A program made the position numbers and the translations under genes. Under the pieces are notes generated by a model, which did not search any database, had not been told where the DNA came from, and saw only the letters and a list, made by a program, of their open reading frames with translations. From positions 434,001 to 498,000 of the forward strand of contig MU385730.1 in the NCBI GenBank assembly GCA_022497155.1: a stretch of 64,000 bases of DNA. The letters are read 5' to 3'. Shown piece after piece: positions 44,427 through 55,503 of the stretch. Source of the stretch: Whalleya microplaca (taxonomy: Eukaryota; Ascomycota; Sordariomycetes; Xylariales; Xylariaceae). How positions within the stretch are numbered: position 1 is the first letter of the stretch; every line of letters starts with the position of its first letter.

Positions 44427-47423
44427 TCACCCAGGCGGCTTGTACCCAAGCCAATCGCTATTGGCATCGACCATGAAGTTCGTGATGTTAAATTCGTTCG
44501 TTGCCGTGCCGCCGTTCACGCCCACGCCCCCGTTCCCAGTCGCGTGATGATCTACCGCGCCTAGGGCCCCCGGGCCCCCGCCGCCGTTCTGATTCTGCCC
44601 CTGCCCATGTCCCTGCGCCTGATTATGCACCGCCGCCGCCTCCGACACCAGCCCGCCGACCTCGCCCGGCGCCGTCGTCGCCTCGTGGCCGAAGGGCAGG
44701 CGGGGGACATTGAAGAAGTCGAAGACGTCGAGATACTCCAACTCGTTGGCGGCCGGGGTGCGGGCGGGGGTGACGCTGGGGACGCGGCTGGGGGCGCCGG
44801 CGAGGTGGCGCGGCTGGCGCGAGATCAGGAAGTCGAGGTCGAAGGCGGTGCGGCGCATGTCGGCGAGGATCTTGATGGACGAGGGCGTGACGCGCTCGCC
44901 CGTGCGCTCGCTGTCGCTGTGCTCGTCGAGCACGCGCTGCAGCAGCTGGCAGTAGCGGCCCGCGACGGGCCAGTGGCGGCCCATGGCGCGCAGGGTGTCG
45001 ACGAGGAAGGCGATCTGCGGCGCCAGCTTGTGCTCGACCGTCGAGCCGTGCACGAGCAGCAGGCGCGCCGCCACCCAGAGCGTGAAGGCGAACGGCGGGC
45101 CCAGCTTGTTGAGCATGCCGTTCTGCACCACGAACTCGCCAAGCGCCGCGATGTTCTCCACCGCGCCGAGGCACCGCTGGCTGGCGCTGTACGACGGCGT
45201 GAAAATCGGGGACCGCGTCGTGGGGTACGCGGCGGAGGAGTGGAGGCGGATGACCGCGGTGTGGTAGGTCGCGTGCAGCATGACCCACGCGCAGTTCAGC
45301 GTCTTGCCTCCGCCGGGCTGGAACAGCTTGGCCATATTTCCGTAGTCGCCGGGAAGGCCAAATTTCCAAGAGGCGAGGAGATTGTCGAGTTCCTTGTATC
45401 GCAACTGCCACTGCTCAACGTCGCCCAGTGCCCCTATATCGACGGGCGCCTTCAGGAAATTGTGAATCTTAGAGAGGATGCCGAGGATCTCGATGTAGTA
45501 TGAGAAAGCACCCAGGTTTTCGGGCCTATTCACGTCGCGATCTGGGAGGTCCGGATGATGATTCTGGGCATGGAACCACCTCGTGTCAACTTTTTGGTTC
45601 TTAAACCATAGGTCATCTCGACACGGCAACGTCCTATCGATCTCCTTGTCGCTCAGAGCGAAATCGAAAGCAGTGGATATCGTCGCATATCTGTCCAAGA
45701 GGTATATCATCCAAAATAGTCTCCTACGCGACTCCTCCTCGATGAAGTCTCTTGGATCTGGCAGGATCATAGCTCTGAGGGTATATATGGAAGTATAATT
45801 AGGCGAGACAGAAAGGGAGTTGCTTTCAACCGCTAGGCCCAGCTGTACGACCGAACGAGTAATGAGAGCCATGATATTCCAGCCCGGTGGGCCGTTACTG
45901 CTTCCACACAGATCCAGCGCCAAGATGACTAGAGCCTGCAACGCTTTAACGGTCGAGTTCTCCATCCCGTACAACAGAACCTTCTGTTTAGACACGTCAT
46001 GATAATGCCGCCTCTTTTCTTCGGTGAGTCTCGGGTCCGTGGAGTATCTTAGCGTGGTGGCGACTATGGAGTGTAATAGCACCTTATCCGTGTCGTCTAA
46101 AGTAGAAGGTCCAAATAATGAGTCCAAGGTGGATTTCCGGTGCAGAATAGGGCACCAGGTGTTGATGTGCTTGAAGTATAGATCTGCCAAGGCATACAGC
46201 AGGTCGTACGGAGGGAGATCATGATCTGATGATATCTGAGTCTGGCCCTGGGACATGTTCATCCCCGGAGATCGAAGCGGCTGTTGTGCCTGCGCATAGT
46301 ATTCCTGAGTCGCAGAGCCGGTTTGAAGTGACGGTAGCGGGTTGTGTGGCGATATGCCGGCCATTTGCATCTGAGGCTGGAAGCTGTCGTGCATGGACTG
46401 CATGGACGGAGTTGGGGGAGGGAGGCTGAAGTCTATGCTCTGCGTATTCGTGCTGAAGGTGGAGGGCTTCTGCAAGAACAAGGCGGTCTCTGCTTGGGGT
46501 GTTCTGATCGAGTCGGCCGGCCGAAAGAGGGACCCGGATTCATGCGGAGTGCCATGATCGCTCGGCAGACTTGGGTTGCTGCCGCGCACGCTCGGGGCTA
46601 CGTTATGGGGAGAATGGTAGGTTTGGAGAATCTCGGAATGGGTTTTTATGATTGATTCGAGTTTATCCAGCCTCTGCTCCAGCTCTCTGCCATAGCCAGC
46701 CCTAAGGCCGGGCTTCTTGCGCTCGCGATATTCGCAGAACACCGAGTTCCGCCTGCACCAACCGCATGATGGCTGACCACGATCGCATTTCACCTATAAG
46801 AGTCAATCGCCGTATTAAGCTCAGGAAGACCACAACAGATATATATAGAATACAGCCGGCGTCTATAAGTCATAAATCATAAATAGCACACTGGGAAATA
46901 GCTACAAACCTTTCGTTGTTTACACGTTTCACACCTGTTGTAATTTTAAAGTTATTAGCATGCCTTTTTTTCTCTCCTTTTTTGGCTTTTTCTTTTTTTG
47001 ACCACGCACAGGGGACGAATAAGTCGGGGATGTTGGGGGTGGAAGATCTGGGGAAGGATGGTGGAGTGTGGAGATTGAGATGGGGTAGAAGCACGAGTCT
47101 CGATAGACAAATGAGATAAATAAGCAGGGCTCTAGTTTCAGACCGCTAAGCGATTAGAGAATAGCAGAGTGAAGGAGGCGACTATAAAAAGTCGTTGCGG
47201 AATAGCATCGCATCAGTCTATAGGTAACTTACGAGACAGATATCGGCCTCTTGCGTTTGCCACTGCGCGCAGCTCCGGGGCTGTCGTCCTGGTCGTCGTC
47301 CTGGTCGTCGCCCTGGTCGTTTTCGTCGCCGCTCTGTAAGTGGTTCCCATCGTCGCTGTCGGGCTCCTGTTTCCCATTGCCGTGCGGTGACACGGGGTGC
47401 TGGGGTCCGCTCTGAGACTGCAT
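44427..47423 (-). CDS. Zn2Cys6 binuclear-cluster transcription factor with fungal-specific TF domain
   Basis: Three exons, 47423-47233, 46934-46910 and 46793-44427, 860 residues. An acidic N-terminus (D/E/Q-rich, about 20-50) and a basic K-R-K-R are followed by the DNA-binding zinc cluster at 65-92: C-E-T-C, C75, C82-G-W-C, C92 (C-x2-C-x6-C-x6-C-x2-C-x6-C). A linker and a short coiled coil (R-E-L-E-Q-R-L-D-K-L-E) come next, then the large helical middle-homology region with R-R-R-L-F-W-M-I-Y-L-L-D-R. The C-terminus is low-complexity Gly/Gln/Ala. Exon 2 is a 25-nt micro-exon holding the first half of the cluster. The ATG at 47423 is the first usable in-frame start. It could regulate the L-rhamnose genes 2 kb away, but nothing in the sequence proves that. 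Confidence 0.88.
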
Positions 47424-49070
47424 GATGATGGGCAGGGCCTCGGGATCAATTGTCGCTGCAGCCAAACTCAGGAGCGCGGGCTGACATGACCAACTGGCTG
47501 GGAAGGGCGCAGGCGGTCAACTCGGGGTAATGTTGAGTAGACGAGTTTATAGAAGGCTGGGCTCGAACTTTAAGCCTCGGAGAATAGTGGGCAGGAAGAG
47601 AAAGTGGCCAAAAAAAATGTATATAGATAGAAACCAGGGTGAGGAGCAAGGCCTGCCGAAACCCACACGAATTCGCGAATTCGCGAATTCACGCACACGC
47701 CTATGGGGAACTACCCAGACAGCCCAGACTAGCGATGCAGATGCGGACAGGGAGCACGACTTTGTCATGGAGAATGGAGAATGGAGAAAGACATGCGGGC
47801 AAATAACCCGAATAGGTTCCCCCCCAACAATGCCGCACACAACTGACACATCGGCTCACTTGCCAGTCAATCCGTCAGCTCTTCGGCTCACTTGCCAGTC
47901 TATCCGTGCCGGTCTGCCACCTTTATCTATCAAGACCTGGATGTAGACACAGGACGCCATCCAGAGGCCGGCACTACGAGCTTGCAGTCACGAAGTAGGT
48001 GACGGAGCTCGTGTGACCCAATTCCTTGTTCCTACTCGCTCGTCGATGTCGTCTGGTCCGGGATGACTGCAGTTCTCGCTAGCCATACCGCGAGTAGAAT
48101 GGTGGTTGTGATGCGGGGAAATGGCTCTTGTGGCCATGTGGTGGTGGAAGGGATTGGCTGGCGGGCTGGCCTGGCTGGACAGGTTGGCTTGGGATGGGTT
48201 CGTGCCGTGGAGGGAAAATTGGGGGAAAAGAGGGAATGAAAAAAAACAAAAGAAGGGGCTCGAGTGCGGAGCATGGCATTTTGGACCGGGGAGTCCTTGG
48301 CAGCAGGGGGACCAGGGGTATAAACACTGCCATTCATCTCTTTCCCCCAACGCCATGAAGTAATAGCTCACGGGCAATAAGGCACAAGACACAAGAGACA
48401 CAGGAGAAGCAATCCATGTACTCGCAGTAGATATCAAATGCACCGCTGCTGTGTGTCTCTCTATTCCAACAGTTCCTGAGCACATATATGTAGGTATATG
48501 CTTGCAACGTTACAGCTTATTACGTCCTGAACCAAGATCCGTAGAAGCATGTCTCAGGCATTTAACCTGTCGCCAGTGTAGAGATAAGCCATGGCACGGC
48601 AAATGTGATATCATACGTAGGTAGTCAATGCGACTCATCGAAAGTGCAGAAAGTGCAGACATATATCCCAACGGGGTTTCGTGTTTTTTGGTGCTTTATT
48701 TTCACTACATGTTGTCTGTCTAGCTTTCTTGTGCTACCTACTTGTTAAAAACAGATAGGCAAGTAGTTGTGATAATTACATTTCTTCGGCAATATCATTC
48801 CGAAAGTTAACGGCTTCCGCGTCCCGTGCTATGTGTGGGTGGGCGGCCTTTCCGGTGGAATTCAATCTCGGCGAGATGTCCAAAAAGTTCGCTAAAGTTT
48901 CCGTTCTGATATTTAGCAAGAGTCCATCATCATCATCACCACCACCCTCAATCGTTGGCGGGTCTCTGTACGTAATTCGTCTATTCCCTGATATGATCGA
49001 GAATTTCTCGGGTATAATGCATAGGCTGGCTTCAGGTTGACCGCCCGTCCCAATACCATTTCTTCGTCAT
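47424..49070. other. intergenic region upstream of the transcription factor
   Basis: Holds a threefold palindromic tandem CGAATTCG at 47668-47691, G-rich and C-rich purine/pyrimidine tracts around 48150-48310, and a CATCATCACCACC run near 48928-48950. Several open frames of 80-165 codons here are low in complexity and unsupported. Confidence 0.45.
47446..47487 (-). promoter_or_regulatory. upstream ORF in the transcription-factor leader
   Basis: An ATG at 47487 opens a 13-codon frame (MSARAPEFGCSDN) that stops 22 bases before the transcription-factor ATG. If the mRNA begins further upstream it would act as a short uORF reducing translation. Transcript data would be needed to be sure it is in the leader. 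Confidence 0.4.
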
Positions 49071-50604
49071 TTATGAACTTGACAGGTTCTTCGCTGCCTC
49101 GGTCAGATTATCTACGTGGTTAGTCTTTCCCCCGGCCGGCTTGGTCTCCGTGGTCTCCGGTGTTCCAAGTGTCGCATTTTGCAAAGCATTCCCCGGTGTT
49201 GGCAAGGTCAACAGATAAGCCGACGGGATCAACTTGGACTTGGCCACGGGGTTCAGGGTGAGTCCGAAGCCGGGCTTGTCGAGGTCGGCTGTGGTCAGAT
49301 ATCCCTTGGTGGGGATGGGCTCGTCGAGGAACAGGTCTCCAAACACCGGCAGGACACTCTTTCCATCTGGCGAGTTCGCCAAGTACTCCTGGAAGGGCGA
49401 GTTGGGTTGCGAGATGACGAAGTGGTAGCTGTAAGGTCCGCTTGCGTGCGGCACCACCGGGATGTCGTATGCGGCAGCCATAGCCGACACTTTGAGGAGC
49501 TCGGTCATGCCGCCGAGCCACATGACATCCGGTTGAATGATATCGAGGTTCCGGCCCTCGATCAGCTTGCGGAAGCCGTATCTCGAATATTCATGTTCTC
49601 CAGTCGTGAATTTGAGAGTCGGGTGTGCCCGCTTGATTTGCTCAAAGCCATCCGTGTCGTCCGGCGACAAGCACTCCTCCCACCAATTGATGTTGAGGTC
49701 CTCACATTTCTTGGCAATTTCGATGGTGTACGGGACGTTTAAGCTCATGTAGCAGTCGACCATGATGGGGAAGTCCGGACCGACGCTCTCGCGATGCTTG
49801 CGAAGAAACTCGATGTTCTTCTTCAGGCCCTCGTGTCCATCCGCCGGGCAGTAGGGAAGCGGGACCTTGGCGCCCCAGAAACCCATGGCTTTTGTGGCCG
49901 TCGGCTCCGGTCCAGTGCAGTAGAAGTCTAGGCGCTCTCTTGAAGCACCACCAATGAGTTTATACACGGGCTCGTTTCTCAGCTTGCCTAGCAGGTCCCA
50001 GATTGCCAAGTCTATGACTGAGATGACAGCTACCGGCAAACCCTTACGTCCGTAGAACATCGAGGCTCGGTACATCTGCTCAAACAATAGATTGGTATTC
50101 CTGGGATCGGCGCCGATCAGGAATCGCTCGAAATGCTTGTGGACAAGCCAGCAACCCGGCGGGCCTAAGTGGGAGAAACGGGTTGTCAGCCATGCGCGCG
50201 CAGGAATCATCAAACGGGCAAACAGGGCACCGTACCACCAAAGCCTGTCGCGAAACCCACGGTACCATCACTAGCCTCGATCTCTACGAGGAACGAGCCA
50301 AGGACATTGATACCCCAACTTGTTCGGGACTTCTTGTACTGGTCCCAGATGGAGCACGGTGTCGAGATATCCGTGTCAATTAGCCTAGCATGATGCTATC
50401 AGTACCGGCCACGCTCGTGGAGAGAGACGCAAAGCAAGCTCACCAGTGACCACCTTTGACATTATGATAATCCCCCCCTGGACCAAATTAGTTCGGTGTT
50501 CCCTCAACGCTCGTTCAGCGCGGGGTCTGCAAACCTGAGCCAACACCTCCGATCACGAAGGATCTCACGGACTTGATAGTGGGAAACTGTCTGATTGAAG
50601 CCAT
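49071..50604 (-). CDS. LRA3: L-rhamnonate dehydratase (enolase superfamily, mandelate-racemase subgroup)
   Basis: Four exons, 50604-50535, 50477-50444, 50384-50236 and 50164-49071, 448 residues. The order G-G-D-Y-H-N-V-K-G-G-H-W-L-I-D-T, S-W-G-I-N-V-L-G-S-F-L-V-E-I-E-A, and Y-G-R-K-G-L-P-V matches bacterial RhmD and fungal L-rhamnonate dehydratases over the whole length. Metal ligands are Asp221 (I-M-V-D-C), Glu247 (W-W-E-E) and Glu274 (T-T-G-E-H-E). The catalytic region includes D-I-I-Q-P-D and V-P-H-A-S-G-P-Y-S-Y-H-F. It should convert L-rhamnonate to 2-keto-3-deoxy-L-rhamnonate, the third step of the non-phosphorylating pathway. Exon 2 is only 34 nt. The C-terminal 45 residues are a low-complexity tail beyond the usual end. 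It is divergent to the matching dehydrogenase. Galactonate-type dehydratases are the main alternative. Confidence 0.88.
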
Positions 50605-51824
50605 CGTGGGCAGCTAACTTGGTGTATATGGTATGTGTGGTACCGAGGTTTCAAGCTGTCCCTTATGTCAACTGCTACCCTGATATCTTGCCCAGACAGG
50701 AAGACGTGATCTGAGTTGTGAAAGAGTGACTGGACGGGTGAAGGCGTGATGGTAACAGTGGAGTAGGCGACTACTAAGTTGCTATCGCGGGTTTGTGACT
50801 GCAATGAATGAATAAATAATGTCGCGAGCGGCTACTCTCAACATGCACCTCTTGTTATTAGAGTTTCGAACGAAGGTAGAGTAGACCAGACACGATAACC
50901 GACGAGTTCCGTAGTGGGGTAGATATGGATCTTCGCGCCAGGTACGGATGTTGTTCAGTGTATATCAGTCTCATGAAGGAATCCCCATTGAAGCTAGTCG
51001 GTCTCCAATCCCCCGACATAGGTTAGATAGGATGATTCTGACTATAACGTCCCCCACCCCCGCCGACCTGTGTGTCCGTATGTGTGTCTGTATGAGTGTC
51101 TGTATGTATGTACGTGATTCATGATAGTCACGATTCTACAGCTTCGATTTATAGTCGCATTACCTGAGAGGGTATACTACGCGTACAGATTGTCCTACGA
51201 CAGGCTACACTACAATTCGTGGAATCTTCGCCGGTCATTTGATGCTCTGATATAATCGGCTACATGTTCCTAAACCAGAAAGCAGCACAGCATTAGTCGT
51301 AATAGATAACATGAACTGCAAACATCGCACGATAGTCTCTCTTTCCCAACCCCAGATATGCAAGGCAATGCCGAGGAATCCCGTATAAGAGCTCGCTGTG
51401 CATTGCCCCGAGGCGTGGGGCATTTTTAAAAAGAAGCTAAACCTAGATCTTCGACGCGAACCGACTTACACGGCTATAGACAGCTCACGATGGAACAAAA
51501 ACTTCCATAAGTCCGTAGGATGTCGAGCAATTACAAACATCGAACATGATAATGACGATTGGACATTCAATTGGCTATCCAACTGAGACAAATTCTGAAA
51601 CCAGCAATCCAGACTGCCAAGTACCTATCAAAAGCCCAACATAAACTAGGGAGGTATAGGATTTAGACTTACACGACAGGTGTCCGTCGTCGTCGCATGT
51701 GAAACCTACCCCTCCATCGTCGCAACGTCACCGCATGCTGAGTCTACAAAAGCGGCAGATACATGTCCCAATTGACAGCCGATCTACCGCCCATCCTCCA
51801 ACCCGCTGTGCCTTTTCGTCCACC
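50605..51824. promoter_or_regulatory. shared divergent promoter of the L-rhamnose genes with CreA-type motifs
   Basis: 1.2 kb between the two divergent starts. GTGGGG stands at 50914-50919 and its complement CCCCAC at 51053-51058. Both fit the SYGGRG consensus of the carbon-catabolite repressor CreA/Cre1, which would make sense for a sugar-use gene pair. A (TGTGTG/TGTATG)n run lies at about 51068-51112. No rhamnose-specific site is claimed. Confidence 0.5.
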
Positions 51825-52652
51825 ATGCCCGCGACGAACCTCCTCCGCGGCAAGACCGCCATCATAACCGGCGGCAGCACCGGCATCGGGCGCGCCATCG
51901 CTCTCGAATACATCCGCCAGGGCGCGAACGTGGTGATAAATCACCTCGGTCTCCCCTCCGACGAGCCTCATCTGACCTCGCTCCTCGCCGCCGCCTCCGC
52001 CCTCCAGACCTCGAACCCCGACCCCGCCGGCACCGCCATCGGCACGCTCGCGCACCTGCCCGGCGACGTGCGCGATCCGGCGACGGGCGCGGCGCTCGTG
52101 GCGCACGCCGTGGCGCTCTTCGGCGGCCGCCTCGACATCTGCGTCAGCAACGCGGGGATCTGCCAGTTCGCGGACTTCCTCACGCTTTCGCCGGACCTGC
52201 TGGCGCGCACGGTCGACACGAACCTCAGCGGCGCGTTCTACGTCGTGCAGGCGGCGGCGCGGCAGATGGCCCTGGCGCAGTCGCCCGCGGGCGGCAGCAT
52301 CATCGGCGTCTCGTCGATCTCGGCGCTCGTCGGCGGCGGCGGGCAGACGCACTACACGCCGACCAAGGCCGGCGTGCTGAGCCTGATGCAGAGCACCGCC
52401 GTCGCGCTGGGCCGCCACGGCATCCGCTGCAACGCCCTGCTGCCGGGCACCGTGCGCACGCAGCTCAACGACGAGGACCTGGCCGACGAGCAGAAGCGCG
52501 CGTATATGGAGGGCCGCATCCCGCTGGGGCGCACGGGGGACCCCAAGGATTTGGCGGGGCCGGCCGTGTTTCTGGCGTGCGAGGAGCTCAGCGGGTATGT
52601 GACGGGGGCGCAGCTGCTGGTCGATGGAGGGCTGTTTGTGAACCTTCAGTGA
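51825..52652 (+). CDS. LRA1: L-rhamnose 1-dehydrogenase (classical SDR)
   Basis: A single-exon gene, 275 residues from the ATG at 51825 (strong context CCACCATG). The cofactor motif is T-G-G-S-T-G-I-G, then N-A-G-I near residue 110, the catalytic serine in S-S-I-S-A-L and the Y-x-x-x-K pair in Y-T-P-T-K. The run S-A-L-V-G-G...Q-T-H-Y-T-P-T-K-A-G and the end L-L-V-D-G-G-L-F-V-N-L-Q match the fungal L-rhamnose dehydrogenases. It oxidises L-rhamnose to its lactone, the first step of the pathway whose third enzyme is divergent next door. An in-frame ATG at 51735 would add 30 residues rich in Arg and Ser, which could be a mitochondrial presequence. GC content is much higher than in the flanks, with strong third-position C/G. 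Confidence 0.88.
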   Translation: MPATNLLRGKTAIITGGSTGIGRAIALEYIRQGANVVINHLGLPSDEPHLTSLLAAASALQTSNPDPAGTAIGTLAHLPGDVRDPATGAALVAHAVALFGGRLDICVSNAGICQFADFLTLSPDLLARTVDTNLSGAFYVVQAAARQMALAQSPAGGSIIGVSSISALVGGGGQTHYTPTKAGVLSLMQSTAVALGRHGIRCNALLPGTVRTQLNDEDLADEQKRAYMEGRIPLGRTGDPKDLAGPAVFLACEELSGYVTGAQLLVDGGLFVNLQ

Positions 52653-54063
52653 GCGAGTGAGTTGGTGAGTGGGTGATCGATCGGGTGCGTCGGTGGGTAG
52701 GTCGGTGGGTACTGCTCAGCTGCTGTATCCATCGGATCGGCATGACGCACCCGGGTGGATGGGCGGCATATGTAGGCTGCAGCTTGATTCCTGCTAGTCT
52801 CCGCTGTATGTATGAACGTATGTGTGTGTGTATGTATGTGCGTTCTGCTTGCTGTGGAACTACACATACGTAGCTGCGGAGAATGCAGTCATGGTGGACA
52901 CATGCGAACCGGCACATGGAGTCTACCCACGGAATGGCCCGGCAGGGTAGCTCAGCAAAAAGTCGCACACCTCCAATAACACACTAGGTATTCATAAATT
53001 GGTATTAATTCTCACAACAATAGAATTAAATTTAGAAAAATGGCATGCTAATATTTAGAAGGATTATTATATTTTCCATGTCAATTTCGGTTTATTCAAG
53101 TAAACCTTGAGCTCATACCTGTTGTTCTTTTGAATTGGAATTTGGCGTGTATGCGACTTATAGTTGAACCAACCTGCCCGGATGGGGGAAGGAGACGATT
53201 ACGCATATGCACACGGCGGATGTTCCCCATTGATCTTCCAGGCTTCCATGATCAGGTGGTGGATATTCTATGGAGCGCGATGCTGGATTCCACGGTTTTC
53301 AAACATATAAGTGTAATGGGAAGCCCAGGTCGATCGAGACGGCTTACTTGGATCGGTATTGCGATCGAACGCAGAGCTGTACATATCATAAGTCATCGCT
53401 GTTGATCTTTCGCCGCTCATAGAGAGAGAGTATCTGAAGCCCTGGGTATGACGCTGCGTGAGTGACGGGTATTGTATGGAAATTGTGAGGGCGCATCAAA
53501 CAATTAGTAAGATATACTATGAGGAAGGACCCTGTTAGATGAGCTATGTCTGGTGAACAGCCACATGGCGCTGTCAGGAATTGAACTTGGCCTACCTCGA
53601 TCACAAAGACCTAAGTTTGTTAATTCAATCATAGTCAGTTAATTATAGATATGAGACTGGTTAGGCAAATAGTGAATACTGTCAAATCCCCGAAGTGCAC
53701 TTGAGTCAAGATAGTTTGATAGTTTGATATAGATAAAAGTATCATTGAAATATGTTATGGAAACAATAGTTTTACAAACGCCACCTAATGCACCCTGTCC
53801 GCTAAGAAAACATAATCAAGGCTAGCAGTATTTCTAGCTACATGGAATCCCAATGTGGTTTCGCCCATGTAAAGACACACAATCCTAAAGATGCTGAACG
53901 AATGCCCTTTCTACATCTATGTGTATGTCTCGGGTTCGGTCAAGAAGAAGGGTAGATGTCGGTGAGAAGAATAAACAGAAAGGTAAAAGGTGGTATCATA
54001 AGAAACATTACAAATAAATCTTCGTGAATATCGTTGAGGAGCTGGTATTTCGTCGTGGTCGTG
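52653..54063. other. intergenic, no supported protein gene
   Basis: The only noteworthy content is a (GTATG)n tract near 52803-52840 and a tRNA-like fragment near 53530-53600. Confidence 0.45.
53528..53600 (-). repeat. tRNA-like dispersed repeat, copy A
   Basis: On the minus strand it contains GTTCAATTCC, a tRNA T-arm/B-box-like sequence, followed by TGACAGCGCC like an acceptor stem. The matching 5' half of a tRNA is missing, so this is not a functional tRNA gene. It shares blocks (TTAGATGAGCT and CTGTCAGGAAT) with copy B at 62600-62680. Confidence 0.4.
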
Positions 54064-55503
54064 TTATGACTGAGCAGTCAGCTCCACAACGCGCTCTTCA
54101 TCAGGACTGAATACGGCGTAATCCTGAGCTTCCGCAAGGGAAAGCTTTGGGAGGTTTGCTATTTGGGGCTTCGGAGGAGCTTTGTTCTTCTCCTGTTGGC
54201 GCTTCACCTCGCGCTCAATGCCATGGTTCACAGCGTCCAACACCGTATTGACAGTGACGCGAGGCTTGTAGCTAGGCTCGGTGCCATCCTGATAGACACC
54301 AGTCTTCACTAGAATGCTGTACCAGTCGTTCTCAGCCTTTTCGTTGAACTGGTTGGTACCGCGGATGTCACTCTCGGGTGTGTCGCCAACGAAGTAGACC
54401 GTGTTCGGGGGTGCGTTGAGGTGGTGCTCATTCCGGCGCCATCGCTTAAGCAGACGAGTAGCGAACTCGAAAGTTCCGATTTGAGGCTTGCCGAAGGCGT
54501 GGGTCTTAAGGGTCTTGCCCTTGGTAACCTCCTTGAAAGTGTACTCGACGATGCCTCGGAGGGCACCCATGCCAAGGCGCACGTTGTCGTGGGCGGCGGA
54601 CCAGACGACATCATTGTGGGAGAAGTAGATTGGCGGGCCCTCGTCGTAGTTCTCCGAGAGAGTGCCGATCCGGCCACCCTTAGACATCGCTAAGTCGATG
54701 ATGATTTGCAGGTCGCCGGCCCAGTCACGGGAATCGGCAAAGACAAAAATGGCCTCGATGGTGACCTGGCTGAAGTCTCGCTCGATCGAGTTGCGATGCT
54801 CCTCGGGTGTCAGCTTACGGAATGGGGTGGTGGCGCTGTTGGCCTTGATGATATCGCCAGGGGTGACGACATCCTTAAAGCCATAACCTTGGGCAACGGT
54901 ACGACACTTCTCGCCCTCGCCGCCTACAACAAGTACGGTGTTGTACTTGTCAGCCATTTCGGACATGGGCGTGTGACCACAGATGAATTGAGCGGGCGAA
55001 ATGTCGACTAGCAATTGCTTTGAGAGGTCACCACAGCGTTCCGCTTCGGTCTTGCCGCCACCATTGGTCAAGAAGATGTAGGGACTTAAAAAATAATTAG
55101 CATATAAAGAGGGTGTCACCCGTACTTTTCTGACTTACATCTTGAGGCCATATTCGTTCTCGCCGTTGAGAACCTTCATGGCTTGGATAGCCTCAGGAAT
55201 GGCACGGCCACCTCTCACAAGGACGCCATCGATATCGAAGGCGAAGGCAAAACTGTCTGCAACAACCTCGTCGGAGATGGGAGGGGTGATTGGAGAGATG
55301 GCGCCTTGGATTTCCGGACTCGAAGGGGTGGCACTGGCGGTGGGACTGAGAGAGGGAGCGGTATCTGATGAATCGGAAGGACTCCTCTCAGCTTGGGACC
55401 CATTAACGAGCAGCTTGCGGGCGAGATCAGTTCGAGCCGTCTCGATCTCATCGGCGAAGCTGCCGCGATGGAAAGTGGTATCTTGGGTCGGTTGTAAAGT
55501 CAT
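54064..55503 (-). CDS. HAD-superfamily phosphatase, CECR5/YKR070W-like
   Basis: Two exons, 55503-55139 and 55084-54064 (intron 54 bp, GTAAGT...TTAAG), 461 residues. After a Ser/Pro-rich, disordered N-terminus of about 85 residues comes HAD motif I, F-D-I-D-G-V-L-V-R-G-G. The junction restores I-P-Y-I-F-L-T-N-G-G-G (motif II). Motif III is F-G-K-P and motif IV is V-G-D-T-P-E-S-D-I. This is the class IIA group with CECR5 of animals and yeast YKR070W, which has a mitochondrial location in yeast; the physiological phosphate ester is not settled. It is probably a housekeeping neighbour and not part of the rhamnose pair. Confidence 0.9.

Noticed and set aside
44607..45503. 298-codon plus-strand frame, and a 262-codon shadow on the minus strand, inside the transcription factor
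   Set aside because: Both are mirror frames of the GC-rich coding sequence of the Zn2Cys6 gene, with Arg/Ala-rich nonsense composition.
47988..48485. 165-codon minus-strand frame upstream of the transcription factor
   Set aside because: Ser/Pro/His low-complexity text over a pyrimidine-rich promoter; no domain and no splice partner.
51744..52418. 224-codon minus-strand frame opposite the rhamnose dehydrogenase
   Set aside because: Antisense shadow of a high-GC gene, Arg/Ala/Gly-rich, starting from a non-ATG codon.
53528..53600. functional tRNA gene
   Set aside because: The T-arm-like sequence has no matching 5' acceptor strand or anticodon arm at the right distance; the same holds for 62600-62680.
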